Assembly: GCA_020152595.1 (NCBI GenBank)
Contig: JAIGNY010002621.1
Location: 1,062,001 to 1,126,000, forward strand
Direction of reading: 5' to 3'
DNA: 64,000 bases
Origin: Chiridota heheva
Taxonomy: Eukaryota > Echinodermata > Holothuroidea > Apodida > Chiridotidae
Shown here: piece by piece, positions 11,593 through 22,194 of the stretch
Layout of the letters: every line of letters starts with the position of its first letter
Position numbering within the stretch: the stretch's first letter is position 1
Made by a program: the position numbers and the translations under genes
Notes under the pieces: generated by a model
The model's input: only the letters and a program-made list of their open reading frames with translations
Databases searched by the model: none
Told to the model about the DNA's origin: nothing

Positions 11593-12979
11593 GCAGCCGA
11601 TAGAATCTTCAATCGGGTGTCCTTTTACGTCATTTCTCGTTATGGCGTCACTTCTCGTTATGGCAACTTCACAGATAAAGATGTCATACTGAATTCGCAA
11701 AGCTCGTCACATGACAATGACGCCACTCTGATTCTCATGTGACACATCACCTGACTAAAGTTTCGTAGAATTTCCCGCGGGTAAACCTCAAACTTTTGAT
11801 TTTATGAATGTCTGAATGTTTGTTGCCCAGGTCACACGCACGTTAAATGCTTAACAGTAACAATACGTTAGTTGTACCCATAGGCAGCTTGCTAACTATA
11901 CAACTGTAACTAATACTGATAGCTAGTTCTAAATAGCGTCTGTTACACTGATTGCTATGGAGTCTGAGGTACTATTAAATGGATAGGGTATAATTTATTT
12001 TGCAAGACAGCACCGAATAGGTGGAGTGATTTTATCAGAAATCAAGGTTATAGTGTCATACAAGGGCTTGAAACTTCCAAGTTGTTGAAGAGAAGTAGGT
12101 TGGCCAAGTACTCAAGGACTATATGAGATCTAACGTTAACTTATTCTTAGGTGAACAGAGTTAATTTAGCATTTGTGACTGAAGTTTAAATCCATGCAGA
12201 TCATCTTAAATTGAAGAAAATGTTATGGGATATATTTTAATTGGGAGTAGGCATAGACCTACAATCTTGGACAAAACTGCTAGAACACTTTAGCTATTTA
12301 AGAACTTCATATGTTAGTGTTATGTTTCTTCAATATTTTTCCGAGAACTGTAAACCCTCCCCCTCCCCTCCCTTCTTCAATATTGAATTTATTTATTTCT
12401 TGACGTCATATACAGGAAAAACAGTAACAATGGCTAACATTGAATAAGGAGGGGGGGAGGACATTATTATAGTGAGGTAGGGAGGGGGACACTGGCGGCG
12501 TCAATGAAATTTTTAAAATGTACTTATAATTCTAAAATATTACTTACAATTGACAGAAAAAAATCACATATTTTTACAAAGTATTTCAACGAGTTTTGTC
12601 CAAGATTGTAGGGCCGAAAAACAATCCCTAGTAGGCCTACTGGTTTTTTCATCGTTGTAGGTTAGTAAGAAGGTGGTAGCGGTTGTTAGACTTGGGGCGT
12701 AGGAATAACTTAAGTATAAGAGACAGCGAACGTCACTTTAGGCTAAGGCTTGGCCACTGACATGTTGACAAGATAAATATTTTTTAAATTGCTCCCAAAC
12801 ATTGGTGAGACCAAATTATGTAGAATAATTTTAATTTCAAATTTACGATGTGAAAGTCCGGATAAAATCCAATCAATCTTCTTTGCATTTGTCACTGTTT
12901 CTTCGGGAAATAAATGCTTTTAGAAAAAATCCCTGAAATATGCCTCATATGTCAGCATGCTACTTCAACTTTAAGTCTG

Positions 12980-13140
12980 TATGGAAGCATATGCCGGTAA
13001 ATATTTGGGTCGCGTAGTAAATATAATTACGACGCGACGCATTTCCAATTACGACGCGACGTAATTCCAATTACAACGCGACGTAATTTCAATTACAACG
13101 CGACGTAATTCCGAGGTTTTGATCGGCATATGCTTCCATA
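12980..13140. mobile_element. 161-bp TIR-bounded mini-element with palindromic satellite core
   Basis: A perfect 17-bp inverted repeat (TATGGAAGCATATGCCG at 12,980-12,996, its complement at 13,124-13,140) encloses four copies of a 22-23 bp unit (13,024-13,112). Each unit is close to a palindrome, AATTACGACGCGACGTAATT. It lies in the block inserted into family A copy 2. It looks like a tiny MITE built from a satellite monomer. Confidence 0.8.
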
Positions 13141-13400
13141 AGTCGGGCTGCGAGTTCAGCCAGAGAAAGGGCTAGTAAATTTTTTTTTTCGAGAGGTCCC
13201 ATTTTACGGGACAAGAAGCTGGGAAATTGCAAATTTCAGGAATAGTAGAGAATAGATAGTTCTTGACTATTCATATCCAAACTTGACGATATCTGCTTTA
13301 GAAAGAGTTTCTGAATCTGAATCGGTTAAGTCGGCAAAAATCCTTCAAGAGGACATAAACGCCAATCAAGCGTTAAAAGTATGGGTAAAAAAAAAAAAAA

Positions 13401-13838
13401 CTAGTTAGCAATACAAGTGTTAGTAAGTTTAGCTTTGAAACAGTTGAGACTTGGTGCATGTACAATGTCTGGCGGTAAAGCATTCCAATCCTTTAGTGTG
13501 TGAGGGAAGAAAGAGTGTTTATATACATTCTTTTCAGCATAGGGGACCTGGAAATTAAGGTCATGATTATTTCTTGTATTAGTTCTGACGGTGGGGATAA
13601 GTTTATCTTCATTGATGGCGACAAGATTGTTATTGATTTTATATAGCATATGTAGCCGAGTGTTGTATCTTCTTGTTTTTAGCAGGGACCAATCTAATCT
13701 ATGAAGCATGCTTTTTACACTAGATTTATAAGAGTAGTCTGCCATACAGAACCTGGCTGCTTTTCTTTGAATAGATTCAAGTTTATCCACATCGCACTGG
13801 TGATGGGGGTCCCATACTGCTGATGCGTACTCAAGCAC
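13401..13838 (-). pseudogene. LINE ORF C-terminal segment
   Basis: A 145-codon frame begins MLEYASAVWDPH and contains ESIQRKAARF and NTRNNHDL, typical of the region after the reverse transcriptase in CR1/Jockey-group LINEs. It is out of frame with the RT segment. It ends with a stop at 13,401, followed by a T-run and the 3' UTR. Confidence 0.85.
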
Positions 13839-13864
13839 TGGCTTGACTAGCAGACTAGAGCTTT

Positions 13865-15019
13865 TTAAGCAGTGGATTTAACGTCGGTGGGACAGTTTGA
13901 GAGGTTACGTTTTAATAGGCCTAGTACAGAGTTAGCTTTCTTGGTTATTATAGGTATATGTTTATCCCATCTAAGTTTATTATCAATTTCAACACCTAGG
14001 TATGGGTGGGAGTTGACATGTTTTAGTGGCTGGTTGCATAAGGTATAAACAGGTGATTTAAAGCATTTCTTAGAGGAAATTGACAAGATGTAGCATTTAG
14101 AGGGGTTGAAATTCATTTGCCATTTGTTTTGCCATTGTTCAAGTTTGTTAAGATCATCTTGGAGGATTTGTTGGTCAGAGGTGTTATCAATTGTTCTGTA
14201 CACCGTGACAAGGCAGTCATCAGCAAACAGTCTAACTGTGCTGTTTATATTATCAGGGATGTCATTTACATATAAAAGGAAAAGTAATGGACCCAAAACA
14301 GTAACTTGTGGTACACCGGATAAAACCTGTTTAGAATCAGAGATTTCACCATCACAGACATCACACTGGATGCTGTTGTTGAGGAATGATGCAAACCAGG
14401 CCAGGAGATTTTCATCAATGCCATAGGCGGAAAGTTTGGATAACAGGCGCTGGTGTGGGACTTTATTGAAGGCTTTTGAGAAGTTAAGAATAGCCATAGA
14501 GACGTTACTGTTTTGGTCAATTTGTTTAGAGATATAATTTATTGTTAAGAGGAGTTGTGTTTCAGTCGATCTTTTTGCACGGAAGCCATGTTGTAAATCA
14601 GTTAAGATATTATGCTCATCAAGGAATTTTATCACATGTGAGTGGATTATATGCTCAAGGATTTTACTACAAACGCAGGTAAGTGAAATAGGTCTGTAAT
14701 TAGCTGGGTTTTGTTTATCACCTTTTTTAAAAACGTTACATATGTTTGCTTCTTTCCACTTGTTGGGGATAGTACCATTATCGACAGAGGTTTGTAAGAG
14801 ATCAGTTAGAATTTCATAGAGGTCCTCAGCGTGTGTTTTTAGAAACCATAGTGGTATTTGGTCAGGACCTGAGGCTTTGTTAGGGTCTAGGTTATGCAGT
14901 TGCTTTTTGACACCCTCTGGGGTAATTATAAGTTGGTTTACTTTGCTGTTGGACAGTGGTTTAGTTACAGGGATTTGGGAGGTTGTTTTTTGCTGTGAAA
15001 ACACTGAAAAACTGGTCAT
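13865..15019 (-). pseudogene. LINE reverse transcriptase domain (catalytically damaged)
   Basis: This 384-codon frame holds the ordered RT motifs. NKASGPDQIP comes first, then ANYRPISLTCVCSKILE, HGFRAKRSTETQLL, motif A as ILNFSKAFNKVPHQ, motif B as SGVPQVTVLGPLLF, and motif C as FADD near residue 270. In active relatives motif A reads DFSKAFDKVPH and motif B GVPQGSVLGP. Here both motif A aspartates are asparagine, including the catalytic one, so the enzyme would be dead even without frameshifts. Confidence 0.92.
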
Positions 15020-15475
15020 TTAGAATGTTAGTTTTAGTTTTACTGTCACTGCAGAGTTTACCATTATTTAGTAGATCAGACACACCTACAGAGTTACTTC
15101 TTAATCTTTTGATATAGGACGAGAATGCCTTTGGGTTTTTGTTAGGTGAGTTTTTAAGTTTATCACAGATGAAGGTGTTTCTAGCTTCTTTGAGGTTTTT
15201 ACGGACAGCCTTCCTGAAACTTTTATAGGTAGACCAGTCATTGGCTTGTTGATTAGTCTTAGCTTTTTTAAAGAGTTTATGTTTTTTCCTGCAGTTGGAT
15301 ACGGGTGAAATAGGGCAGATTTAGTTTAGTTGAGGTGAATTTGTGAGGCGTGTTTTTGTCAATAATCAGTTTAATTTCCTGTCAAAGAAATTCCATTTTT
15401 CATCAACATCAATGGAGTTATTGAATTGAGTGTAATATTGCAGTTTAAATTTGGTCAGGTCTTCTTTTATTCGTT

Positions 15476-16200
15476 TTATGTTAGCTTTTTTCTTTTAATA
15501 GATTTTACGTTTAGGCAACTTTTTACGAGGAGGGAGATATTTAGGGTCAGTTTAACAATATCATCGTCACTTATACCGGGAATGACATTAGCTGAGGTAA
15601 CAGCTGGTGAATTGTTAGTAAAAACAAGATCAAGGATGTTGTTATCTCTGGTGGGTGACTGCACCATTTGGGTGAGATTGAATGAATTGGTCACTTTAAG
15701 AAGAATTTTGGCTGCTTCGGAGAAAGCGTTTAATAATGTTTTGACTCCAGTCAATGTTAGGTTGGTTGAAATCACCAGCAAGAATAACAATGTTTTTGTC
15801 AGCATTTTTACCGTAGCTTGTGGAGGATTTTTTCAACTCAAGTAGGCTAGTGAGATCATTGTGACTGGGTCTGTAAAATGTTCCTATATACATGCTCTTT
15901 TCCTTAGGAAATTGGAATTTGGTCCAGATAATTTGACAGTTGGAGTCTAATTTGATGAGCTCAGTGAAAACCAGGTCATTTTTCATTGCCTGCAATACAC
16001 CACCATAACCATTTGAATTTCTATCTTTGCGAACGACTGTATAGTTGTCCGGGAAAATTTCAGCGGTGATAATTTCGGAATTAAGCCAGGTTTCAGTGCC
16101 AATAATGACATCTGGGTCTTTTTCTTTAATAAGACTTTCTACGGAGGCCGTCTTGTTTCGAACACTCTGAAAGTTGATAACAAGAACTTTTAGAAAGTTC
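15476..16200 (-). pseudogene. LINE endonuclease domain (split)
   Basis: The minus strand from about 16,195 encodes VLVINFQSVRNK, then ETWLNSEI and NGYGGVL. The frame at 15,995-15,696 carries TFYRPSHND and AGDFNQPNIDW, the EN core. The next frame (15,805-15,476) carries TRDNNILDLVFTN and PGISDDDIV, where SDHD is usual. These are the signature blocks of the exonuclease-endonuclease-phosphatase-fold nuclease that nicks target DNA. It is broken by a frame change near 15,750. Confidence 0.85.
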
Positions 16201-17154
16201 CTTTTTTTCCCTTTTAGGATTTGTTTTCAATTTGACATCGGGGTGGTGGTTGGACCCCGAGTCAAGGCCAGAAGAACAATTTTGAAGTGGCTCATACGAG
16301 TTAGTACAGTTGATGGAATTGTTAGTTGAGAAGAAAGAATCAGAGAAGTTCATGAAGTCACAAGTGTCACACACCCAGGTACAGCTAGAATGCATGAGAT
16401 CGCTGTATTTTAAGTCGTCAATGCTACAGCACTTGGTGTGGCTCCATAGATCACAATTGTCACATTGTACTGCTTTTTCAGATCTCCTACACTGGAGTCC
16501 ACACAGGCCACAAGGTGCCAAACATTCCGAACAAAACCAATCATCAGATGATGATGCAAGAGTATTGTAAGCTGCATTACTAATGCCTGCACACTTACTA
16601 TGAACCCACGAGTCACAATCATTACAACAAATACCTTTCTGGTTATTTTTGACAGATGCATTGTTTGCAAGGATATTTTGGGGAGGGTCTAGGATTGCTT
16701 TCAATATTACCATTAAGGGTAAGGAGTAAAAGGAGTAATTTTCTCCTGTGTGAGTTGAATTTTGACAATTTCCAACTGATTTGTACGAATGTAATTGCCC
16801 ATCGATACAAAGATAAGTTGCAAGTGAGTGATTTGAATAGTCACCAGAGCTAAACAAGACATGGTAACCAGTTCCAGGGGCGTTTAGAGGCAAATTTGAT
16901 GCCTGAGTTAAATGAGGTTGTGACCAATACAAGAAGTTTAGAGAGTCAGAGACTCGGGAGGGAATAGTACAGGGAAGACGAGGTTGTGAGTGAGAATAAC
17001 ATGATTGATGGCAAGAAATACAAAATAATCTGAATATGAAAAAACGTAAAACAATAATAAATATATCAAAGTCAATTGGTTCACAACCGTTACGCAAAAA
17101 TAAAAAAATAAAAACTGCATTAATATCAACAAAAAAAAAATCCAATGAAAGCAA
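16126..17154 (-). pseudogene. LINE N-terminal region with tandem PHD-like fingers
   Basis: A 342-codon frame. Residues near 160-240 contain CCNDCDSWVHSKC, then WFCSECLAPCGLCGLQC and CDNCDLWSHTKC...WVCDTC, matching two consecutive Cys4-His-Cys3 PHD-type fingers. Such fingers occur in ORF1 proteins of CR1-group LINEs and probably help nucleic-acid or chromatin binding. The final about 20 residues are out of frame with the endonuclease. The N-terminal hydrophobic stretch is of doubtful authenticity; translation may start later. Confidence 0.8.
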
Positions 17155-17455
17155 AGCACGAATAAGTTGAGAGGTAAAATATCCAATACATCAATCTGGT
17201 TGTGGAAAATACGTCTGCACTTAACTTTGTAGGCTCTCTATCTCATGGGGAACAACTATTTTACCATGGACCCCATACCAGAATTTGAGTGATTTGGTGA
17301 GGGTGTACAATACATCTTCACTTCGGCCTAAAAAATAAGGGCCAAAACCTCTGGTGACCCCCTATCGAAAGTACCATCATCCGAGAGATATTAGATGGTA
17401 CTCTTTGGAAAACATCACAAAATATCCCAAATCTATAACATTCTGGTACAAAAAG

Positions 17456-17859
17456 ATGCTTTATAAATTAGATTGGCCCCTGCTAAAAACAAGAAGATAC
17501 AACACCCGGCTACATATGCTATATAAAATCAATAACAATCTTAACGCCATCAATGAAGATGAACTTATCCCCACCGTCAGAACTAATACAAGAAATAATC
17601 ATGACCTTAATTTCCAGGTTCTCAATACTAAAAAAATGTATATAAACACTCTTTCTTCCTCACACACTAAAGGATTGGAATGCTTTACCGTCAGACATTG
17701 TACATGTACCAACTCTCAACTGTTTCAAAGCTAAACTTACTAACACTTGTATTGCTAACTAGTTTTTTTTAATTTATTTTTGTACTCATACTTTTTACGC
17801 TCGGTTGGCGTTCATGTCCTCTTGAAGGATTTTTGCCGACTTAACCGATTCAGATTTAG
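17456..17859 (+). mobile_element. 5'-truncated LINE copy, same family, opposite orientation
   Basis: It encodes LDWPLLKTRRYNTRLHML and NTRNNHDLNF, matching the C-terminal segment of the LINE at 13,309-17,230, and ends with the same 3' UTR words (GGATTTTTGCCGACTTAACC). AAAAAG repeats at 17,450-17,455 and 17,860-17,865 look like a short target duplication. Family A sequence resumes exactly on either side. Confidence 0.85.
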
Positions 17860-18068
17860 AAAAAGGACCCCGAACTTGACTCTTTCATCATAGCTTTCAA
17901 TATTGAGAATAATTAGTTCCGTTCTACCTTAATTCACCTCCCGTAGTCGTCTCGCAACTGACTTACCCACGTGTGTTACAAGCTGCGCAATGTTTATTCT
18001 TTCAGCGTTGAGTATTACGGGTTTATAAAGAAAAAATAAGTTCTAATCTAAAAAATTACGTCATTGTT

Positions 18069-18150
18069 CTGCACCACAACTGGTTATCAAAGGCCGTGGA
18101 CATTGAAGTCCGGCTACGTCGTGATAGCATTTGCTATCATAACCGAATGA
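18069..18150 (+). mobile_element. Fragment of the tRNA-derived SINE
   Basis: CACCACAACTGGTTATCAAA and GTGATAGCAT...GCTATCATAACCGAA match the body of the SINE at 10,073-10,347 with an internal deletion. It interrupts the terminal part of family A copy 2 just after the word TTGTTCT. Confidence 0.8.
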
Positions 18151-18194
18151 CATTGTCAATTAAAAGGCACCCGCTTAAAGATTCTTTCGGCTGC

Positions 18195-19190
18195 CTCTGT
18201 GACTAAAAGTCAACAAATATGTAATAAAGGTAGATACCAAACTTTGTTTGACATCACTCCCATTGGATCCCACTAACTTTTTGTGCCAAATTTGGAAGTC
18301 ACATGCTAATTTATTCAGATAATCTAGGCCTTTTTTCAGTCGTCGTGCCTTCAGCACACTTTTTCTACAGACGACCAAAAGTTTCCCGAGTAAGCGAACG
18401 GCAGAAGCAAGTAAGCTATGCTTATTTTCATGCTTTATCTCAATATTCTGAAATATTTAAAAAGAAAATAATTAGTTGCAATGGTTAAGCCATATTAAGT
18501 GCTCAAAAAGGAAACTAAGCCCCGATTATAATCTTAAATGATTCGAGAGTGAAGACATTCACTGTCTCACTAAAGTCCACAGTGTGGCATGTATACCTAT
18601 TTCACGAGGTTGCACCTTCAAGCCATTAATTATTTAGGACTTTGTCTAATAAACGTTAGGCTTACAACTTCAAAACAATACATGAATGTGGTGATTAGTT
18701 TGAAAAATTAGTATCTCAATCTTCAGTTGTAAGTTCGTCACCACGTATAATAACAAGGTAACATTCACAGGTGTTCCTAACCTTATGGCAACCTGGGCCT
18801 ATATACTTAATACAAAATTATGTAGCCTAGGCCTATTAGGTATCAGATAACATATAACTGTACTGTAGCCATATGCATCGGCTGTACAGTCAGAAGGCTG
18901 TGTACACTTTTTCATGTGGAAAACGTTTACATTGCTCAATATAATAGTGTAACCGAATTTTGACGACGCACGGCTTAAAATAAGCCTTTCGCGACGAATT
19001 TGTGGCTGTTGCCTTTTGTAATTTTAAGTTAAAAAATTTGTCCCACTATGTAAAAATAACATGAACATTCTTGAAAAGACTTAAATCTTAATGGGCACCT
19101 ACGTTTTAACCCTAATGGCTGTTGTAAATTAGTTAAAACAAGAAATTATTTCACTAATCCTTCTCCGCGATGGTTCACTGTACAAAGCGA
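18195..19190. other. No gene seen; short match to 33,241-33,300
   Basis: 18,195-18,260 (CTGTGACTA...GATACCAAACTTTG) matches the reverse complement of 33,245-33,300, so it is part of an unclassified repeat. The rest is AT-rich with TAGGCCTA words and no coding signal. Confidence 0.5.
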
Positions 19191-19868
19191 TGAAGTGTCT
19201 TTACCTAATTAATTGAAAACACAGCTGCGAACGTCCAAGCGGTGAAAGATTCTGCGAGCGTACACCACTAAATCGAACAACTAGCGTGCGTACCAATGAT
19301 AACAAAGCTTGGATGTTGAAAGTATAAACGAGATCTGACAACAATCCCTAACATATAATACATGGTGGATGTAAATGAGAATATCAACCATATCGGTCAC
19401 AGTTGTTCATGTACACAGGCGGGATTTGTTTTCTGCATTTTAGCGTGATTTTGTCTCCCCACACTTTTGATTTTGCCCCACTTTCGATAGGAAAATTCCG
19501 CCAACTTTTCATGTTGTTATGCGTCACGAGGCTGAATTGGTCTGGGGTAAGGAGTATGGCAATTGCCGTAAACCAAAATTTATGAATTTTGTTTGAACGA
19601 ATTATTTCATGACAGGTCTACAATTTAATTGATAAATCAGTCAGTCTTAATTTCATTTTCTTTTTAAATAAATGAAAATTTACCCCCCCCTCCCTCCTCC
19701 AACCCCTTTAGCAGATAGAATCTCTGAGTGCAAGCAGTATTCATTTTGAAAAGGCACTTTTGTAACATTTGTCTAAAAGTATCCACAAATTCCGATACAA
19801 ATTCTCGCACCTTTGACAGTAATTGAGTGAAATTTGTATTTTCAAAAGGGGTACTTTATTCATTTCTC
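19191..19868. repeat. Interspersed repeat D, copy 1
   Basis: 678 bp highly similar, in the same orientation, to 33,380-34,126. Both begin TGAAGTGTCTTTACCTAATT and end CATTTCTC. Shared words include AACAACTAGCGTGCGTACCA and GCCAACTTTTCATGTTG. No ORF is conserved. At its right end it abuts the Penelope-like element directly. Confidence 0.85.
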
Positions 19869-20940
19869 AAATATGAGCCTTAGGGCATTTTTGGCAGTAT
19901 AGAAGGTAAATGACGTTTGCTGAGTCGCAAGTAAAGTTTCCAGGTCTTAGTGTTTGGTTGTTGATCGTGATTTCGGTGTTGGTGTTGACGTGTTTACATA
20001 CTCCACATCTAGCTTTACCACAGGGGGCATTGCAAGAACCAGCGTTTGCAGTGGAACCACAGGAGCTACGGACCTGTGCCACATAATTGAAGATAAAATT
20101 CTCGATTGAAGGTAAACGCATTATGCTCCAAAATGAATTTGATTAATTTGCAAATGTCATCACTAGAATTTGTGGATGGTTGTCTTCTGGCAAGAAAGGT
20201 TTTGCACGCATGAATACCTTATGAATGTGGAATGTTGGTATACAGGCCCTTGACATCCAATGTCACTAAGATCGAGTCTTCTGACATATTCTTAATATCA
20301 CCCAATTTCTTAAGAAAGTCTGTGGTGTCCTGTATGTAGCTAGGGATGGTTTTAAGTAACGGCTGCAGTTCCTTATCTACGTATGATGAAACATATTCAG
20401 TCAGTGTACCGACTCCAGAAACAATCGGACGTCCAGGAGGATTGATATTGAGACGTCGAGCTTCTTTAACTAAATTACTCGCCACTGTTAGGATCTGCTG
20501 ATCGTACTAAACCTGGCAGTTTGTGGAGCTTGGGTAGTGTATAAAAACGTTCCAGCTTTAGGTCAAGGGGCATATTTATGAATTTTACAAACAAGCTTAT
20601 TAGGAATGAGCTTGCTTCCTCCTCTTGCATCCTAGGTTGTAAACTTGATGTCACATTATAAAGTTCTTTGGTAAATGAATTTGTTGGATCTGTATCAAGT
20701 CATTTATAAAAATCCTCGTTGGTGAGTTGTGACTTCGCCTCATCTATGTATCTACTTTTATCGAGAACAGGGTTTGATCCGAATATCCTCCCTTATCCGC
20801 TGGCTTGATTATGATGTTGTTATTCTTTTGCAGATTGCAACGGAGTCCATGTCGCTGTTTAACAGTTAAATTGTCACGAAGCTTTGATTGGTGTGTTTTC
20901 AAGTCATTTAGGAAAGACATGTCATTTCTGAGCAATTACA
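19869..20940 (-). mobile_element. Penelope-like element ORF, internally deleted and truncated
   Basis: The minus strand shows NIIIKPADKGG (20,744-20,935), then FYTLPKLHKLPG near 20,540, and RPIVSGVGTLTEYVSSYVDK with TLDVKGLYTNIPH (20,219-20,485). These are the N-terminal and palm blocks of Penelope-like reverse transcriptases. The middle with the catalytic YxDD is missing, and sequence passes quickly to the linker before a GIY-YIG endonuclease (CGVCKHV, NVIYLLYCQKCPKAHI at 19,867-20,121). The GIY-YIG domain itself is lost at the junction with repeat D. It is inactive. Confidence 0.88.
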
Positions 20941-21200
20941 CCGCATTCAAATAAACTACATGACATCACAATTGATTTAAAACGCATTCTTTCATGATCT
21001 CTTTCCACGCTCCACACTACGGTCCCAGATAGTACGCTTACTACCACGCACAGCACACACGCATTCACACGCGCATTTACTTTTGCGCTCCTACACTGTT
21101 TGAGTATGTTTATGTTCAAAGTTATCATGAGTATTGTAATTCACACTGAAGAAGGACACAGGCGTGTCCGAAAATTTTGTGATTTCAAAATAAAGTTGAT
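20941..21200 (+). mobile_element. Inverted terminal piece of a Penelope-like element
   Basis: The stretch preceding the ORF (in its own sense) ends with CTGAAGAAGG...CCGAAA on the plus strand, a sequence I associate with the terminal repeats of Penelope-like elements. It therefore looks like a terminal fragment in inverted orientation joined to the 5' side of the truncated ORF, an arrangement known for Penelope copies. Confidence 0.5.
21137..21186 (+). ncRNA. Hammerhead-ribozyme-like motif (type I, minimal)
   Basis: Core CTGAAGA (21,146-21,152) fits CUGANGA. Stem II is a perfect 6-bp hairpin, GGACAC (21,154-21,159) with GTGTCC (21,164-21,169) and loop AGGC. GAA follows at 21,170-21,172. Stem III would be only AA/TT, the base before the cleavage site (17) is T21,177, and stem I is TCACA (21,141-21,145) with TGTGA (21,178-21,182). 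Penelope-like elements are known to carry such minimal hammerheads with unstable stem III. One extra A (21,153) between core and stem II is atypical. Activity is not proven. Confidence 0.5.
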
Positions 21201-21269
21201 TCAATAGACATCATCATCTTCCTGTATTTTGTTTTTACTTTTATGGATCAACACGTGGATTTACTATTC

Positions 21270-21429
<160 letters not shown>

Positions 21430-21490
21430 TACTATATATTTTTAAATAACATGAACTCAGGATTTATTTATAGGCCTGCTTGAGCTACAG

Positions 21491-21693
21491 TAAAAAAAGT
21501 CCCTCTCATGAACTGGCCTCAAGAGGAGGACAATTTCAAATCCTTACATACTGTGATCAATGGTGGACTATTTAGCACTTCATTATCATTGAAGGCGGTC
21601 AAGAGGCATATAGAGCAACAGAAGTCAAAAAGATATCATTTTGCCAAATATCACCTGTTTCCTGATGGACCAAAGCATGGACCATCGATTCAA
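21491..21693 (+). CDS. Possible orphan exon, unknown protein
   Basis: After a weak acceptor (GAGCTACAG, to 21,490) a frame runs KKVPLMNWPQEEDNF and ends ...FPDGPKHGPSIQ at a stop (TGA near 21,694). Its composition is protein-like, unlike the surrounding DNA, but no donor or matching partner exon is certain. It could be part of a decayed gene or transposon. I recognise no family. Confidence 0.3.
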
Positions 21694-21803
21694 TGAAATA
21701 TTAAAGGATGTTATTTAGAAATGTATATATACAAGCACCAAGAGCGTATTTAATCATGATACAGTACTTATTTATTTTTCCATGTTTATTCATACATTTA
21801 TAG

Positions 21804-21897
21804 GTATTTTAGAGGCACTGACAATCGTTTGGTATTGGATTATTTTGAACAACAACTTGGAATTTGCAGAATGGTATGGGAAGACTTATCACCACAG
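21804..21897 (+). CDS. Possible internal exon, unknown protein
   Basis: A pyrimidine-rich tract leads to ATTTATAG and then 94 bp open in the frame YFRGTDNRLVLDYFEQQ...WEDLSPQ, ending CAG before GTATTA. Acceptor and donor both look usable, and entry after two bases of a codon and exit in phase 0 are consistent. No neighbouring exon can be joined with confidence. Family unknown. Confidence 0.35.
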
Positions 21898-22194
21898 GTA
21901 TTAAACACATGTTAAAATATATATATATATTTTTACAATTCTACATGCCACATATATCCTCTTAGCTTTTGATGGTGGACAAGTATGTATGTCATTCAGG
22001 CCATGCAGACTTGCAGAGGATTTGTGATTTATATCTCCTGTATGTAGTGGGTGACACAAGATGCTGGCAAGGAGGGGGGGGGGGGGAGGGGGGGAACTTA
22101 TACTAAAAGTTGTAGGGGTGAGCAGCCCATCATCTGAAAACCATATCCGCAGTATGACAAGGTCTAACAAATTGATTTTGAAGAGTCAGATTCT

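Larger units (their letters stand above)
13309..17230 (-). mobile_element. CR1/Jockey-group LINE with PHD-EN-RT order, nearly full length, inactive
   Basis: Read on the minus strand the element carries a double PHD-like zinc finger, an apurinic-type endonuclease, a reverse transcriptase and a C-terminal segment, then a 3' UTR. The 3' end near 13,309 is set by the match to the truncated copy ending at 17,859. The order PHD-EN-RT in apparently one reading line is seen in LINEs of the CR1/Jockey group. Frame changes separate PHD from EN (near 16,200 in an A/G run), split EN (near 15,750), and break RT from its N- and C-terminal parts (near 15,020 and 13,850). The exact 5' end is uncertain. Confidence 0.85.
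11593..18194 (-). mobile_element. Family A DNA transposon, copy 2, inverted, with nested insertions
   Basis: The ends carry inverted repeats with GCAGCCGA...AGAATCTT (11,593 onwards) and AAGATTCTTTCGGCTGC (to 18,194). In reverse complement, 11,600-12,525 matches 3,265-2,310 of copy 1, and 17,305-17,455 plus 17,866-18,070 match the remainder. About 4.8 kb between 12,527 and 17,305 is foreign to copy 1 and includes a long LINE. A LINE fragment (17,456-17,859) and a SINE fragment (18,069-18,150) were inserted separately. The order of events can therefore be read: family A first, then the retroelements. Confidence 0.75.
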
